Shown one piece after another: positions 8,978 to 17,500 of a stretch of 64,000 nucleotides of DNA. The notes under the pieces were generated by a model. That model did not search any database. It had not been told where the DNA came from and saw nothing but the letters and a program-made list of their open reading frames with translations. Origin of the DNA: Comamonadaceae bacterium (GTDB lineage: Bacteria > Pseudomonadota > Gammaproteobacteria > Burkholderiales > Burkholderiaceae_C); contig JAACZV010000002.1 of the NCBI GenBank assembly GCA_009996515.1, positions 1 through 64,000 on the forward strand, given 5' to 3'. Every line of letters begins with the position of its first letter. Position 1 is the first letter of the stretch. The translations under genes were made by a program, and so were the position numbers.

Positions 8978-9994
8978 TTGGACCAACTCTTCATCAACCT
9001 GCTGAACGGCCTGTCGTCCGGGCTGCTGCTGTTCATGCTCAGCTCGGGCCTGACGCTGATCTTCAGCATGATGGGCGTGCTGAACTTCGCGCATGCCAGC
9101 TTCTACATGCTGGGTGCCTACGTCGCCTATTCGCTGGTGGGCGTCGTCGGCTTCTGGCCGGCGCTGCTCGCCGCGCCGCTGGCCGTGGGCCTGATGGGGG
9201 CGGGCTTTGAGCGGCTGGCGCTGCGCCGCGTGCACAAGTTCGGCCATGTGCCGGAGCTCTTGATCACGTTCGGCCTGTCCTATGTGATCCTGGAACTGGT
9301 GCAGCTGGTCTGGGGCCGCACGGCCGTGCCCTTCACGCCGCCCGAGCTGCTGCAGGGGTCGGCCTTCACCATCATCTCGTCGCCGGCGCAAGGCCTGTCC
9401 TTCGCGCTTGGCAAGGCGGCGCCGGAGCTGTGCACGGCGGCGCTGTGCTCCACCTTCCCGCTGACGCGGGCCTTCATGATGCTGGTGGCGCTGCTGATGC
9501 TGCTGGGCCTTTGGCTGCTGCTGACGCGCACCCGCGTGGGCCTGGTCATCCAGGCCTCGCTGACCCATCCGGAGATGGTCGAGGCGCTGGGCCACAACGT
9601 GCCGCGCGTGCTGATGCTGGTGTTTGGCAGCGGCTGCGCGCTGGCGGCGCTGGCCGGCGTCATCGGCGGCATCACCTTCGTGACCGAGCCCAACATGGCC
9701 GTCATCGTCGGCTCCATCATCTTCGTGGTGGTGGTGGTGGGCGGCATCGGTTCGCTGGCCGGCGCCTTCGTCGGCTCGCTGGTCATCGGCCTGCTGCAGA
9801 CGCTGCCGCTGACGGTGGATGCGTCGCTGGCCTCGGCGCTGACCGCGCTGGGCCTGACGGTCACGCCCGACACGCCCGGCTACCCGGTGCTGCGCCTGGC
9901 GCTGAAGGACGTGGCCCAGATCCTGCCCTATCTGCTGATGGTGCTGATCCTGATCTTCCGGCCCAAGGGCCTCTTGGGGACCCGGGAGGACTGA
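8978..9994 (+). CDS. livH: LIV-type ABC transporter permease, LivH family
   Basis: This inner-membrane permease of 338 aa has eight or more hydrophobic segments and the LivH opening (QLFINLLNGLSSGLLLFMLS, then GLTLIFSMMGVLNFAHAS). The start is TTG at 8978, preceded by an ACGAGGG ribosome site. No ATG fits the family N-terminus. Its TGA overlaps the next ATG (TGATG), so translation of the second permease is coupled. It pairs with the LivM-like permease to form the channel. Confidence 0.9.
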   Translation: MDQLFINLLNGLSSGLLLFMLSSGLTLIFSMMGVLNFAHASFYMLGAYVAYSLVGVVGFWPALLAAPLAVGLMGAGFERLALRRVHKFGHVPELLITFGLSYVILELVQLVWGRTAVPFTPPELLQGSAFTIISSPAQGLSFALGKAAPELCTAALCSTFPLTRAFMMLVALLMLLGLWLLLTRTRVGLVIQASLTHPEMVEALGHNVPRVLMLVFGSGCALAALAGVIGGITFVTEPNMAVIVGSIIFVVVVVGGIGSLAGAFVGSLVIGLLQTLPLTVDASLASALTALGLTVTPDTPGYPVLRLALKDVAQILPYLLMVLILIFRPKGLLGTRED

Positions 9995-11286
9995 TGAAGG
10001 CCCAGGAATTCCACTTCAAGCCGCTCAACGTCGGGCGCTGGTTCGTCTGGGGCCTGTTCGCGCTGATGCTGCTGGTCGCGCCCCACATCTGGACCAGCGG
10101 CCTGGCCCAGACCATGCTGACGCAGATGGGCATAGGCGTCATCGCCTGCCTGGCCTACAACATCCTGCTGGGCCAGGGCGGCATGCTGAGCTTCGGCCAT
10201 GCCGTCTACAGCGGCATGGGCGCCTTCCTGGCCATCCATGCGCTGAACATGGCCGGCGCGGGCACGCTGGGCCTGCCCGTCAGCCTGGTGCCGCTGGTGG
10301 GCGGCGTCGCCGGCCTGGTGTGCGCGGCGCTGTTGGGCTATGTGTCGACCAAGAAGGCCGGCACGCCGTTCGCGATGATCACGCTGGGCATAGGCGAACT
10401 GGTCTTTGCACTGGCGCTGATGCTGCCCGAGTTCTCGGGCGGCGAGGGCGGCGTGTCCAGCAACCGCGTCATCGGCCAGCCGGTGCTGGGCATCACGTTC
10501 GGGCCGCAGATCCAGGTCTACTATCTGGTGGCCGTCTACTGTTTCATCTGCACGGCGGCCATGTTCGCGCTGACGCGCACGCCGCTGGGCCGCATGCTCA
10601 ACGCGGTGCGCGACAACCCCGAACGCGTCGAATTCGTCGGCTACAACACGCACTGGGTGCGCTTCATGGCGTTCACCATCTCGGGCTTCTTCGCCGGCAT
10701 CGCGGGCGGGCTGGGCGCCATCAACACCGAGATCGTCAACGGCGAGGTGCTGCACGCGTCGCGCTCCGGCGCCTATCTGCTGTTCACCTTCCTGGGCGGC
10801 GCGACCTTCTTCTTCGGGCCCATCATCGGCGCCGTGCTGATGGTCATCTGCGGCGTGCTGCTGTCGGAGCTGACCAAGGCCTGGCTGCTCTACCTGGGCC
10901 TGATCTTCCTCTTCATGGTCATGTATGCGCCGGGCGGTTTTGCCAGCCTGATCCTGATGAATCTGCGCGTCGCGGCCTTCGGCAAGCTGAAGCAGCTGTG
11001 GACCTCCTACCTCGCGCTGGCCGGCACGGCGCTGGCGGCCCTGGTGGGCGCGGCCACCATGATCGAGATGGTCTACCACCGCCAGCTCAACGAGGCGCTG
11101 GGCCCGGAGCTGCGCTTCATGGGCGCGACGCTGAACAGCGCCGGCCTGGACGCCTGGTTCGGCGCGGGCCTGCTGATCGTCGTCGGCGCGGCCCTGTTCG
11201 AGCTGGTGCGTCGCCGCTACGTGCAGGAGTGGGGCGAGATCCAGGAAGACATCGAGAAAGAGATCAAGCGAAGGGAAGCCCTGTGA
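9994..11286 (+). CDS. livM: LIV-type ABC transporter permease, LivM family with C-terminal extension
   Basis: This permease has 430 aa. The LivM core (NILLGQGGMLSFGHAVYSG near residue 50, TRTPLGRMLNAVRDNPERVE in mid-protein) ends near residue 335. About 95 more residues follow, with another hydrophobic segment and a charged helix ending in IEKEIKRREAL. Many LivM proteins stop after the core, so the tail is an extra domain. The start overlaps the livH stop and the end overlaps livG (GTGA). Confidence 0.88.
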   Translation: MKAQEFHFKPLNVGRWFVWGLFALMLLVAPHIWTSGLAQTMLTQMGIGVIACLAYNILLGQGGMLSFGHAVYSGMGAFLAIHALNMAGAGTLGLPVSLVPLVGGVAGLVCAALLGYVSTKKAGTPFAMITLGIGELVFALALMLPEFSGGEGGVSSNRVIGQPVLGITFGPQIQVYYLVAVYCFICTAAMFALTRTPLGRMLNAVRDNPERVEFVGYNTHWVRFMAFTISGFFAGIAGGLGAINTEIVNGEVLHASRSGAYLLFTFLGGATFFFGPIIGAVLMVICGVLLSELTKAWLLYLGLIFLFMVMYAPGGFASLILMNLRVAAFGKLKQLWTSYLALAGTALAALVGAATMIEMVYHRQLNEALGPELRFMGATLNSAGLDAWFGAGLLIVVGAALFELVRRRYVQEWGEIQEDIEKEIKRREAL

Positions 11287-12047
11287 GTTACGCGCTTGAA
11301 CTGCGCGACGTGCGCAAGAGCTTCGGCAAGAGCGAGATCATCCGCGGCGCCCAGCTGGCCGTGCAGGCCGGCGAGCGCGTGGCCATCATCGGGCCCAACG
11401 GCGCGGGCAAGAGCACGCTGTTCAACCTGATCAGCGGCCGCTTCGCGCCCACCTCGGGCGAGATCCTGCTGCATGGCCAGCGCATCGACGGCCGCAAGCC
11501 CTACGAGGTCAACCGGCAGGGCCTGTCGCGCAGCTTCCAGGTCTCCAACCTGTTCACGCGGCTGAGCGTGTTCGAGAACATCCGCTGCGCCGTGCTGTGG
11601 AGCCTGGGCCACCGCTACGCGTTCTGGAAATTCCTCGCCGGGCTGGACGATGCCAACGAGCGCACCGAGCAGATCCTCGAGATGATCAAGCTCGACAAGC
11701 GTCGCGACGTGCTGGCCATGAACCTGACCTATGCCGAGGCGAGGGCGCTGGAGATCGGCATCACCATCGCCGGCGGCTCCAGCGTCATCCTGCTGGACGA
11801 GCCCACGGCCGGCATGAGCAAGAGCGAGACCCAGCGCTTCATCCAGCTGATCCGCGACGTGACCGTGGGCAAGACGCTGCTGACGGTGGAGCACGACATG
11901 GGCGTGGTGTTCGGGCTGGCCGACAAGATCGCGGTGCTGGTCTATGGCGAGGTCATCGCCTTCGACACGCCGGACGCGGTGCGGGCGAATGCGCGGGTGC
12001 AGGAGGCCTATCTGGGGTCGGTCCTTGCGGAGCAACAGGCAGCATGA
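11283..12047 (+). CDS. livG: LIV-type ABC transporter ATPase, LivG family
   Basis: This ABC ATPase of 254 aa has Walker A GPNGAGKST, Walker B VILLDEPTAGMS and H-loop VEHDM. In the signature region the sequence reads LTYAEARALEIG instead of a canonical LSGGQ-type sequence, which is common in LivG proteins (LxYGxQR). The start is a GTG at 11283 inside the stop of livM (GTGA). It works with the LivF partner to energise the importer. Confidence 0.9.
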   Translation: MSYALELRDVRKSFGKSEIIRGAQLAVQAGERVAIIGPNGAGKSTLFNLISGRFAPTSGEILLHGQRIDGRKPYEVNRQGLSRSFQVSNLFTRLSVFENIRCAVLWSLGHRYAFWKFLAGLDDANERTEQILEMIKLDKRRDVLAMNLTYAEARALEIGITIAGGSSVILLDEPTAGMSKSETQRFIQLIRDVTVGKTLLTVEHDMGVVFGLADKIAVLVYGEVIAFDTPDAVRANARVQEAYLGSVLAEQQAA

Positions 12048-12838
12048 CTCAAGCAAGACTGCTCAAGCTGGACAACGTCCACGCCTTCTACGGCAAGAGC
12101 CATGTGCTGCACGGCGTCAGCATGGAGGTCAGGCCCGGCGAGATCGTGAGCCTCTTGGGCCGCAATGGCGCCGGCCGCTCGACGACCGTGAAGGCCATCA
12201 TGGGCCAGGTCGACACCAAGGGCTCGGTGCTGTGGGGCGGGCAGGAACTGGTGGGCCGCAAGGCCTACGAGATCGCCCACCTGGGCCTGGGCTATGTGCC
12301 AGAGAACCGCGACATCTTCCCCAAGCTGACGGTGCACCAGAACCTGATGCTGGGCGAGAAGACGCGGAACTGGGGCGCGCTGGGCCGCTCCCGAGCGCCC
12401 CAAACCCCCTCGGGGAGCGGCTCGGCGCCTCGCGCCGAGACTGGGGGCCAACAGTCCGGGCCGCGCTGGAGCTTCGAGGACATGTACCAGATGTTCCCGC
12501 GCCTCAAGGAGCGCCAGCACACCGAGGCCGGCGTGCTGTCTGGCGGCGAGCAGCAGATGCTGACGCTGTGCCGCACGCTGATGGGCGACCCCGACCTCAT
12601 CATGATCGACGAGCCCACCGAGGGCCTGGCGCCCAAAATCGTCGAGCTGGTGGCCGAATACCTGAAGGCGCTGAAGGAGCGCGGCATCGCCGTGCTGCTG
12701 GTCGAGCAGAAGCTGGCCATCGCGCTGGAGATCTCCGAGCGCTGCTATGTGATGGGCCACGGCCGCATCGTTTTCGAAGGCAGCCCGGCCGAGCTGCGCG
12801 CCAACGCCTACATCCGCAAGGAATGGCTGGAGGTGTGA
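12044..12838 (+). CDS. livF: LIV-type ABC transporter ATPase, LivF family, with in-frame insertion
   Basis: This ABC ATPase of 264 aa has signature LSGGEQQM and Walker B LIMIDEPTEGL. Walker A reads GRNGAGRST, with Arg where most ATPases have the phosphate-binding Lys. Between NLMLGEK and WSFEDMYQMFPRL there is a foreign-looking stretch of about 30 residues rich in Gly, Ser, Pro and Arg, encoded by a palindromic DNA insert. The reading frame is intact, so the protein is probably still made. The insert falls in the helical subdomain. The start overlaps the livG stop (ATGA). Confidence 0.9.
   Translation: MTQARLLKLDNVHAFYGKSHVLHGVSMEVRPGEIVSLLGRNGAGRSTTVKAIMGQVDTKGSVLWGGQELVGRKAYEIAHLGLGYVPENRDIFPKLTVHQNLMLGEKTRNWGALGRSRAPQTPSGSGSAPRAETGGQQSGPRWSFEDMYQMFPRLKERQHTEAGVLSGGEQQMLTLCRTLMGDPDLIMIDEPTEGLAPKIVELVAEYLKALKERGIAVLLVEQKLAIALEISERCYVMGHGRIVFEGSPAELRANAYIRKEWLEV
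12389..12457 (+). repeat. Palindromic insertion inside the livF-like gene
   Basis: The segment has a perfect central hairpin CTCGGCGC-CTC-GCGCCGAG (12421-12439), flanked by C-runs on the left and G-runs on the right. The 7-mer GGGCCGC occurs at both edges (12382-12388 and 12458-12464) and could be a target duplication. It encodes a low-complexity peptide absent from usual LivF proteins. It resembles in behaviour the palindromic elements that enter genes in frame in some bacteria. The exact borders are uncertain. Confidence 0.6.
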
Positions 12839-12850
12839 GCGGCGACCGAA

Positions 12851-12909
12851 GACGGCGCCCGCGCGCCGTCTGACGCGCCGCGAACGACGCCCGGCATGCA
12901 GGCCGGGCG
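12851..12909 (+). terminator. Two hairpins after the importer operon
   Basis: GACGGCGC-CCGC-GCGCCGTC (12851-12870) and CGCCCGGC/GCCGGGCG with a 6-nt loop (12888-12909) follow the livF stop. Neither has a U-tract, so they may be factor-dependent terminators or 3'-end stabilisers. The convergent gene ends at 12927. Confidence 0.5.
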
Positions 12910-12926
12910 GCATGAGGCAGGTCCGT

Positions 12927-13436
12927 TCAAGCCTCCCGCGGCATCGCCAGGCTGCGCTGCGCGGCCTCGATCAAATCGTTGCCCGTGGTGCCGGACTCCG
13001 GGAACACGGCCTCGCCCGTGGCCACGGCCAGGTGGGTCAGCCGGCCTTCCAGCTCGTAGGCACCCTGGAGCGTCTGCCTGAGCCGCAGCGCCACGATGCC
13101 GGCTGCCTGGCCGTCCGCGCCGGGCAGCAGCACCGCGAAGCCCTGCCGCCCCACCTGGACCACCTCGTCGGTGCTGCGCACCCGGTTGCGCGCGCGCAGG
13201 CTGGCCGTGCGCATCAGCTCTTCCGTCACGCCCGGCTCCTCGGAGGTGGTCGAGGGCATGGGGTCGAGCTCTATCCACAGCATGGCCAGCTGTTCGCCGG
13301 CGCGCCGGCACAGCACCAGGCGGCGCGACAGGTGGGAGGCCAGCTCGGCCAGCGACGCCAGCCGCGGCGGCCCGGGCGTGTAGGCGTCACGGCCTGTGGG
13401 GAGGGGCTTGTGCGGAACGAGGTAGGTGACGGACAT
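12927..13436 (-). CDS. Degenerate GGDEF-like protein
   Basis: This 169-aa protein has the pattern of a GGDEF domain (ARNRVRSTDEVVQVGRQGFAVLLPG corresponds in layout to the R-D-x-x-R-x-GGDEF-x-x-L-P block). The active-site motif is reduced to GRQGF, so cyclase activity is not expected. It may sense or bind nucleotide or act as a scaffold. There is no membrane segment or other domain. I chose the ATG at 13436 (MSVTYLVPH). It lies alone between the importer and the sigma/kinase operon. Confidence 0.55.
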   Translation of the reverse strand: MSVTYLVPHKPLPTGRDAYTPGPPRLASLAELASHLSRRLVLCRRAGEQLAMLWIELDPMPSTTSEEPGVTEELMRTASLRARNRVRSTDEVVQVGRQGFAVLLPGADGQAAGIVALRLRQTLQGAYELEGRLTHLAVATGEAVFPESGTTGNDLIEAAQRSLAMPREA

Positions 13437-13621
13437 GGGGGTCAGGATGGTTCCAAGCGCGGCGGCCTGCTGGCGCCGCTGGCGCAATGCGAGCCTTCAC
13501 AAGCTGAAACGCGGCCGCGCCCGCCAACCCGACATCGGCGCGAAAAAAAAGTTTCCCGCCGGGCGCAAGCCTGTGTTTGCCATGCCCCGCCCCGGCTGCC
13601 GTGGCCGTTAGAGTGCGGCCG

Positions 13622-14176
13622 GTGCAAGAGATCACCCTATTGCTGAGAGCGGCCCAGGCCGGTGACCGTGCGGCGGCGGACCGGGTCACGGCCGGGCTGT
13701 ATGCCGAGCTGCGGCGGCTGGCGCGCAGCCACCTGCGTCGCTCGGGCGAGCTCACGCTGCTGGACACCCAGGCCCTGGTGCACGAGGCCTGGCTGCGCCT
13801 GGAGCGCGCGCCGGGGGCGGAGTTCCCGGACCGCCACCACTTCCTGGCCTATGTCGCGCGCGCCATGCGCAGCGTGGTCATCGACCTGGTGCGGGCGCGG
13901 CGGGCCGAGCGGCGCGGCGGCGGCGCGCAGGTCCTGACCCTGAGCACCGCCGTTGCCGAGCTGGCGCCACAGGACGAGGAGCATGTGCTGCGCGTGCACG
14001 AGGCGCTGGACGAGCTGGCAGCGCTGGAGCCGCGGCTGGCCCAGGTCGTGGAGATGCGCTACTTCGGCGGCCTGCTGGAGCAGGAGATTGCCCAGGCGCT
14101 GGGCGTGACCGAGCGCACCGTGCAGCGCGACTGGCAGAAGGCCAGGCTGTTCCTCTCGATGAGCCTCAAGACATGA
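13622..14176 (+). CDS. ECF sigma factor linked to a Ser/Thr kinase
   Basis: This 184-aa protein has sigma region 2 (LVHEAWLRLER with the upstream LLRAAQAGDRAAADR) and region 4 (VVEMRYFGGLLEQEIAQALGVTERTVQRDWQKAR). It belongs to the TIGR02999-like ECF group, which is often encoded beside protein kinases. No anti-sigma gene is present. The GTG at 13622 gives the family N-terminus VQEITLLLRAAQAG. The next gene, a kinase, overlaps by ATGA. Regulation by phosphorylation, as shown for ECF43-type systems, is a fair inference. Confidence 0.85.
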   Translation: MQEITLLLRAAQAGDRAAADRVTAGLYAELRRLARSHLRRSGELTLLDTQALVHEAWLRLERAPGAEFPDRHHFLAYVARAMRSVVIDLVRARRAERRGGGAQVLTLSTAVAELAPQDEEHVLRVHEALDELAALEPRLAQVVEMRYFGGLLEQEIAQALGVTERTVQRDWQKARLFLSMSLKT

Positions 14177-16845
14177 CCGCATCGACCAAGGAACGCTGGC
14201 TGGCGCTGAGCCCGCTGCTGGACGACCTGCTGGACCTGGACGAGGCCGAGCGCGCGCTGCACCTGGACGCGCTGGCGGCGCAGGACCCGGCACTGGCCGA
14301 CGAGCTGCGCGCGCTGCTGGCGCAGGAGCAGGCGCTGAACGACGCGGGCTTTCTGGATCGCCCGGTGGCCGAGGCCTTGCATCTCGACGACGCCGCCATC
14401 ACCGCAGGCATGGCCATAGGCCCCTACCGGCTGGAGCGCGAGCTGGGCCAGGGGGGCATGGGCAGCGTCTGGACGGCGCAGCGCGCGGACGGTCGTTTCG
14501 AGGGGCGCGTGGCCGTGAAGTTCCTGCGCGCCGGGCTGTTCGCCGCGGGCGACGCCGGCCGCTTCGCGCGCGAGGGCCAGATCCTGGCGCGCCTGTCCCA
14601 TCCGCATATCGCCCGGCTGCTGGATGCCGGTGTCCAGCAGGGCCAGCCCTATCTGGTGCTGGAGTATGTGGACGGCCAGCCCATCGATGCCTACTGCCGC
14701 GAGCAGGGCCTGGACGTCGAGGCCCGGGTGCGCCTCTTCCTCGACGTGCTGGCCGCCGTGGGCCATGCCCATGCCCGGCTCATCCTGCATCGCGACCTCA
14801 AGCCCAGCAACATCCTCGTCACCCGCGACGGCGAGGTGAAGCTGCTGGACTTCGGCATCGCCAAGCTGCTGGACGATGCCGGCCAGGGTCAGGCCCGCAC
14901 CGAGCTCACGCAGCTGGCCGGCCATGCCTACACGCCGCAGTACGCGGCGCCGGAACAGGTGCAGCAGACCGAGGTGACGACGGCGACGGACGTCTATGCG
15001 CTGGGCGTGCTGCTCTACCAGCTGCTGGGCGGCGGCCATCCGACGGCCGCCGACACGGCGATGCGGCTGGACCTGCTCAAGGCCGTCGTCGAGCAGGTGC
15101 CGCGCCGGCTGTCGGACGCGGCGCGGCAGGGCGGTGATGCGCTGTCGGCGCGCCAGGCCCGCCAGCTGCGCGGCGACCTGGACACCATCGTCGCCAAGGC
15201 GCTGAAGAAGCAGCCGGCCGAGCGCTACGTCAATGCCGAGGCCATGGCGGGCGACCTGCGGCGCTGGCTGGCCCATGAGCCCATTGGGGCTCGACCGGAC
15301 AGCCGGCTCTATGTGCTGGGTCGCTTCGTGCGCCGCCACCGGCTCGCCGTGGCGGCCGGATCGACCGCGGTGCTGCTGCTGCTGGCGTCCACCGCCACCA
15401 GCCTGTTGCAGGCCCGTCGCGCCGAGGCCGCCGAGCACCAGGCCCAGGCGCGGCGCCAGCAGGCCGAAGACCTGTTGGGTTATATGCTGGGCGAGCTCGC
15501 CGATAAGCTTCGGCCGATCGGCCGGCTGGAGTTGCTGGACGGAGTGGGCAGCAAGGCACAGGCGCTGCTGGAGCGGCAACCCGATGCCGATGCTCATACG
15601 AGGCTGCAGCGCGCAAGGGCGCTTGCCGTGATCGCCGAGGTCCGCGTGGCCAAGTCCGAGTTTGACGACGCTTTGCAGGCTTTGCTTGCGGCGCAAAAGC
15701 TGGTGCAAGACGAACCGTCGGACGAGGCGTTGGTGGTCAGCTGGTACCGCACTCGTGGAGCCATTGCTTTCTGGCAGGGCGAGGTGGCGCGGTTGCAGCG
15801 CCGCCTCGATGCCCAGGAGGATGCTTGGCTGTCCTATCGAGATTTTGCTGAGCGTTGGCGTCAGCGGAGTCCTGCTGACTCGGACGCCCTGCTGGAGGTG
15901 TCTTATGCCCAGACCAACCTTGGCTCACTGGCATTGCTCCGCGGTAGGTTGGGGGAGGCGGAGAAGCTGTTTCGCTCTTCGCTCGAGGCAAAGACAGCGG
16001 CGCTTGTGCAGAAGCCCGATCGCACCGACCTGCAGGGCGATGTCGCCAACACGATCAGTTGGCTGGGGAACGTGTTGACGCAGTCTGGCCAGTTGCGCAG
16101 CGCGCGAGCGTCGTATCTGCAGGGGCTGGAGAAGATCGAAGCGGTCCGTGCAGCTCGCCCGGATGACCTTGCCTGGCTGAAGAAGCAGGCCGACATGCAA
16201 CTCAGGCTGGCCGAGTTGGAACTGGACATGGGATTGTTGCCCGCGGCATTTGATCACCTGCAGGCCGCGCGTGCGGGTGCACGGCGTCTGGTCCAGGCTG
16301 ATCCGAGCAACCAGACCTGGCTGCTGGGGCAGTTGTACACGGAGGCGTTGGCCCTGTTTCACGATGAGCAGCCCGTCCACGTGAGGTCCAGACGCACGCT
16401 GGAACTGCTGGCCCAACTGGCGGCGCTGCGTGGCGGCAAGGGGGCGCCGGAGTCTTTTCTTGTACGGCAGGCCGGGTTGCTTCAGATGGCTACCGCCAGT
16501 GGCTGTACGGCCGGCTCCTGCGCTGAGCTCGCGGAGCACCTGGCGAAGGCCGCGTCCGCCATTCAATCAGCTCGAACGCGCAGTCCGCACGATTTGCAGC
16601 TGCTCGACGCTGCCGTGCGTCTGGCTTTGAGCGGGCCCGCGCTTAGAGTTTCTGGCGAGCGTGAGGCAATGCAAGGGTGCGCGCGAGCGGCGGAGTTGCT
16701 GGGCAGCCGAGACGGTTGGCGGCAGGTTCATGCCGGGCTGACGCGCAGCTGGCTGACGGTGCAGAACTGCATTCGCGCCGATGCAGCGCCCACGCCGGAC
16801 ATGGTGGCAGCCCAGGCATGGCTGTCCGCACAGCGCGGGCGTTGA
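14173..16845 (+). CDS. Membrane Ser/Thr protein kinase with TPR-like C-terminus
   Basis: This protein has 890 aa. The Hanks-type kinase domain covers about residues 85-365: Gly-loop LGQGGMGSVW (91-100), Lys116 in VAVKFL, HRDLKPSN (206-213), DFG (226-228) and a YAAPEQ activation segment. One transmembrane helix lies at about 392-412. The rest is an extracytoplasmic, TPR-like helical sensor of ~475 aa. It overlaps the sigma gene by 4 bp, so sensing outside could be passed to the sigma factor by phosphorylation. From about base 15500 on, third positions carry clearly more A/T than in the kinase half. Confidence 0.9.
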   Translation: MTASTKERWLALSPLLDDLLDLDEAERALHLDALAAQDPALADELRALLAQEQALNDAGFLDRPVAEALHLDDAAITAGMAIGPYRLERELGQGGMGSVWTAQRADGRFEGRVAVKFLRAGLFAAGDAGRFAREGQILARLSHPHIARLLDAGVQQGQPYLVLEYVDGQPIDAYCREQGLDVEARVRLFLDVLAAVGHAHARLILHRDLKPSNILVTRDGEVKLLDFGIAKLLDDAGQGQARTELTQLAGHAYTPQYAAPEQVQQTEVTTATDVYALGVLLYQLLGGGHPTAADTAMRLDLLKAVVEQVPRRLSDAARQGGDALSARQARQLRGDLDTIVAKALKKQPAERYVNAEAMAGDLRRWLAHEPIGARPDSRLYVLGRFVRRHRLAVAAGSTAVLLLLASTATSLLQARRAEAAEHQAQARRQQAEDLLGYMLGELADKLRPIGRLELLDGVGSKAQALLERQPDADAHTRLQRARALAVIAEVRVAKSEFDDALQALLAAQKLVQDEPSDEALVVSWYRTRGAIAFWQGEVARLQRRLDAQEDAWLSYRDFAERWRQRSPADSDALLEVSYAQTNLGSLALLRGRLGEAEKLFRSSLEAKTAALVQKPDRTDLQGDVANTISWLGNVLTQSGQLRSARASYLQGLEKIEAVRAARPDDLAWLKKQADMQLRLAELELDMGLLPAAFDHLQAARAGARRLVQADPSNQTWLLGQLYTEALALFHDEQPVHVRSRRTLELLAQLAALRGGKGAPESFLVRQAGLLQMATASGCTAGSCAELAEHLAKAASAIQSARTRSPHDLQLLDAAVRLALSGPALRVSGEREAMQGCARAAELLGSRDGWRQVHAGLTRSWLTVQNCIRADAAPTPDMVAAQAWLSAQRGR

Positions 16846-16892
16846 GCGCATGCTCGCGTTGAAGATGTGGTGGCGCCAATGAAAGACTATTG

Positions 16893-17333
16893 ATGATGGC
16901 TACTTATATCCCTCCGTACACCGTGACTGTGAGCAGTACCGCGAATGGATTTGCTGCTTGCGCGTATACCGACGGCAACGGCGTGGCAGTGCCTGAAGAC
17001 ACGGTACTTACTACGACGACCGCCGCCGGCAAGGCGGGGAACCTTGAGTTCCGATTCACGGAGGTTCCCGTGTCTGGTGTGGCGCTGCGCTTGGTCGGGG
17101 CCACTGTGAAGACGCTGGGGCATGATCCGGCGCTGGCCCCGTACAACAATCTCTATGCCAAGCGCGAGGAGACCGCCGACGGCTATGTGGACACGTTGTC
17201 CGTGAGTTGGGCCCCCGACGCATACACCACTCGCGGCGTGGTGTTGTTGTTCGCACAGGTCGACGCCAAAGGGGGCATGCTCAACCTCGTGCCCAGCACT
17301 GACCCGGAAGTGCAAAACGGGCCAGACTCCTGA
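16893..17333 (+). CDS. Hypothetical protein downstream of the kinase
   Basis: This protein has 146 aa and no family I recognise. The start is one of the ATGs at 16893/16896; a TTG directly precedes them. The sequence is beta-rich (TVTVSSTAN, LEFRFTEVP, LRLVGATVKT) with no signal peptide or membrane segment. Its base composition is less GC-rich than the flanks and matches the 3' half of the kinase gene. It may be a target or partner of the sigma/kinase system; that is inference from position only. Confidence 0.55.
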   Translation: MMATYIPPYTVTVSSTANGFAACAYTDGNGVAVPEDTVLTTTTAAGKAGNLEFRFTEVPVSGVALRLVGATVKTLGHDPALAPYNNLYAKREETADGYVDTLSVSWAPDAYTTRGVVLLFAQVDAKGGMLNLVPSTDPEVQNGPDS

Positions 17334-17372
17334 AGCCGGCCCGGTTCATCAGGGCTGCCCGGCCCCATGACG

Positions 17373-17455
17373 CGCTGGTGCCGCTTGTGCGGGAAGTCTG
17401 CTACCAGGCCCGCTTGGACGCCTGTGCGTTCGCCGATGTAGAGCAGTGGCGGGGG
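17373..17455 (-). pseudogene. Diverged duplicate of the 3' end of the J-domain gene
   Basis: Read on the minus strand this segment encodes LYIGERTGVQAGLVADFPHK, in clear alignment with the C-terminus of the neighbouring J-domain protein (LYIGERVGGDAGLAADFLRK). It has no start codon or upstream domain and sits ~135 bp beyond the parent copy, so it is a remnant of a tandem duplication or partial deletion. Confidence 0.7.
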
Positions 17456-17500
17456 ACGAAGTCACCAACGGCGAGCAGTGAGGCCGGGCCTGCGCGGCGC

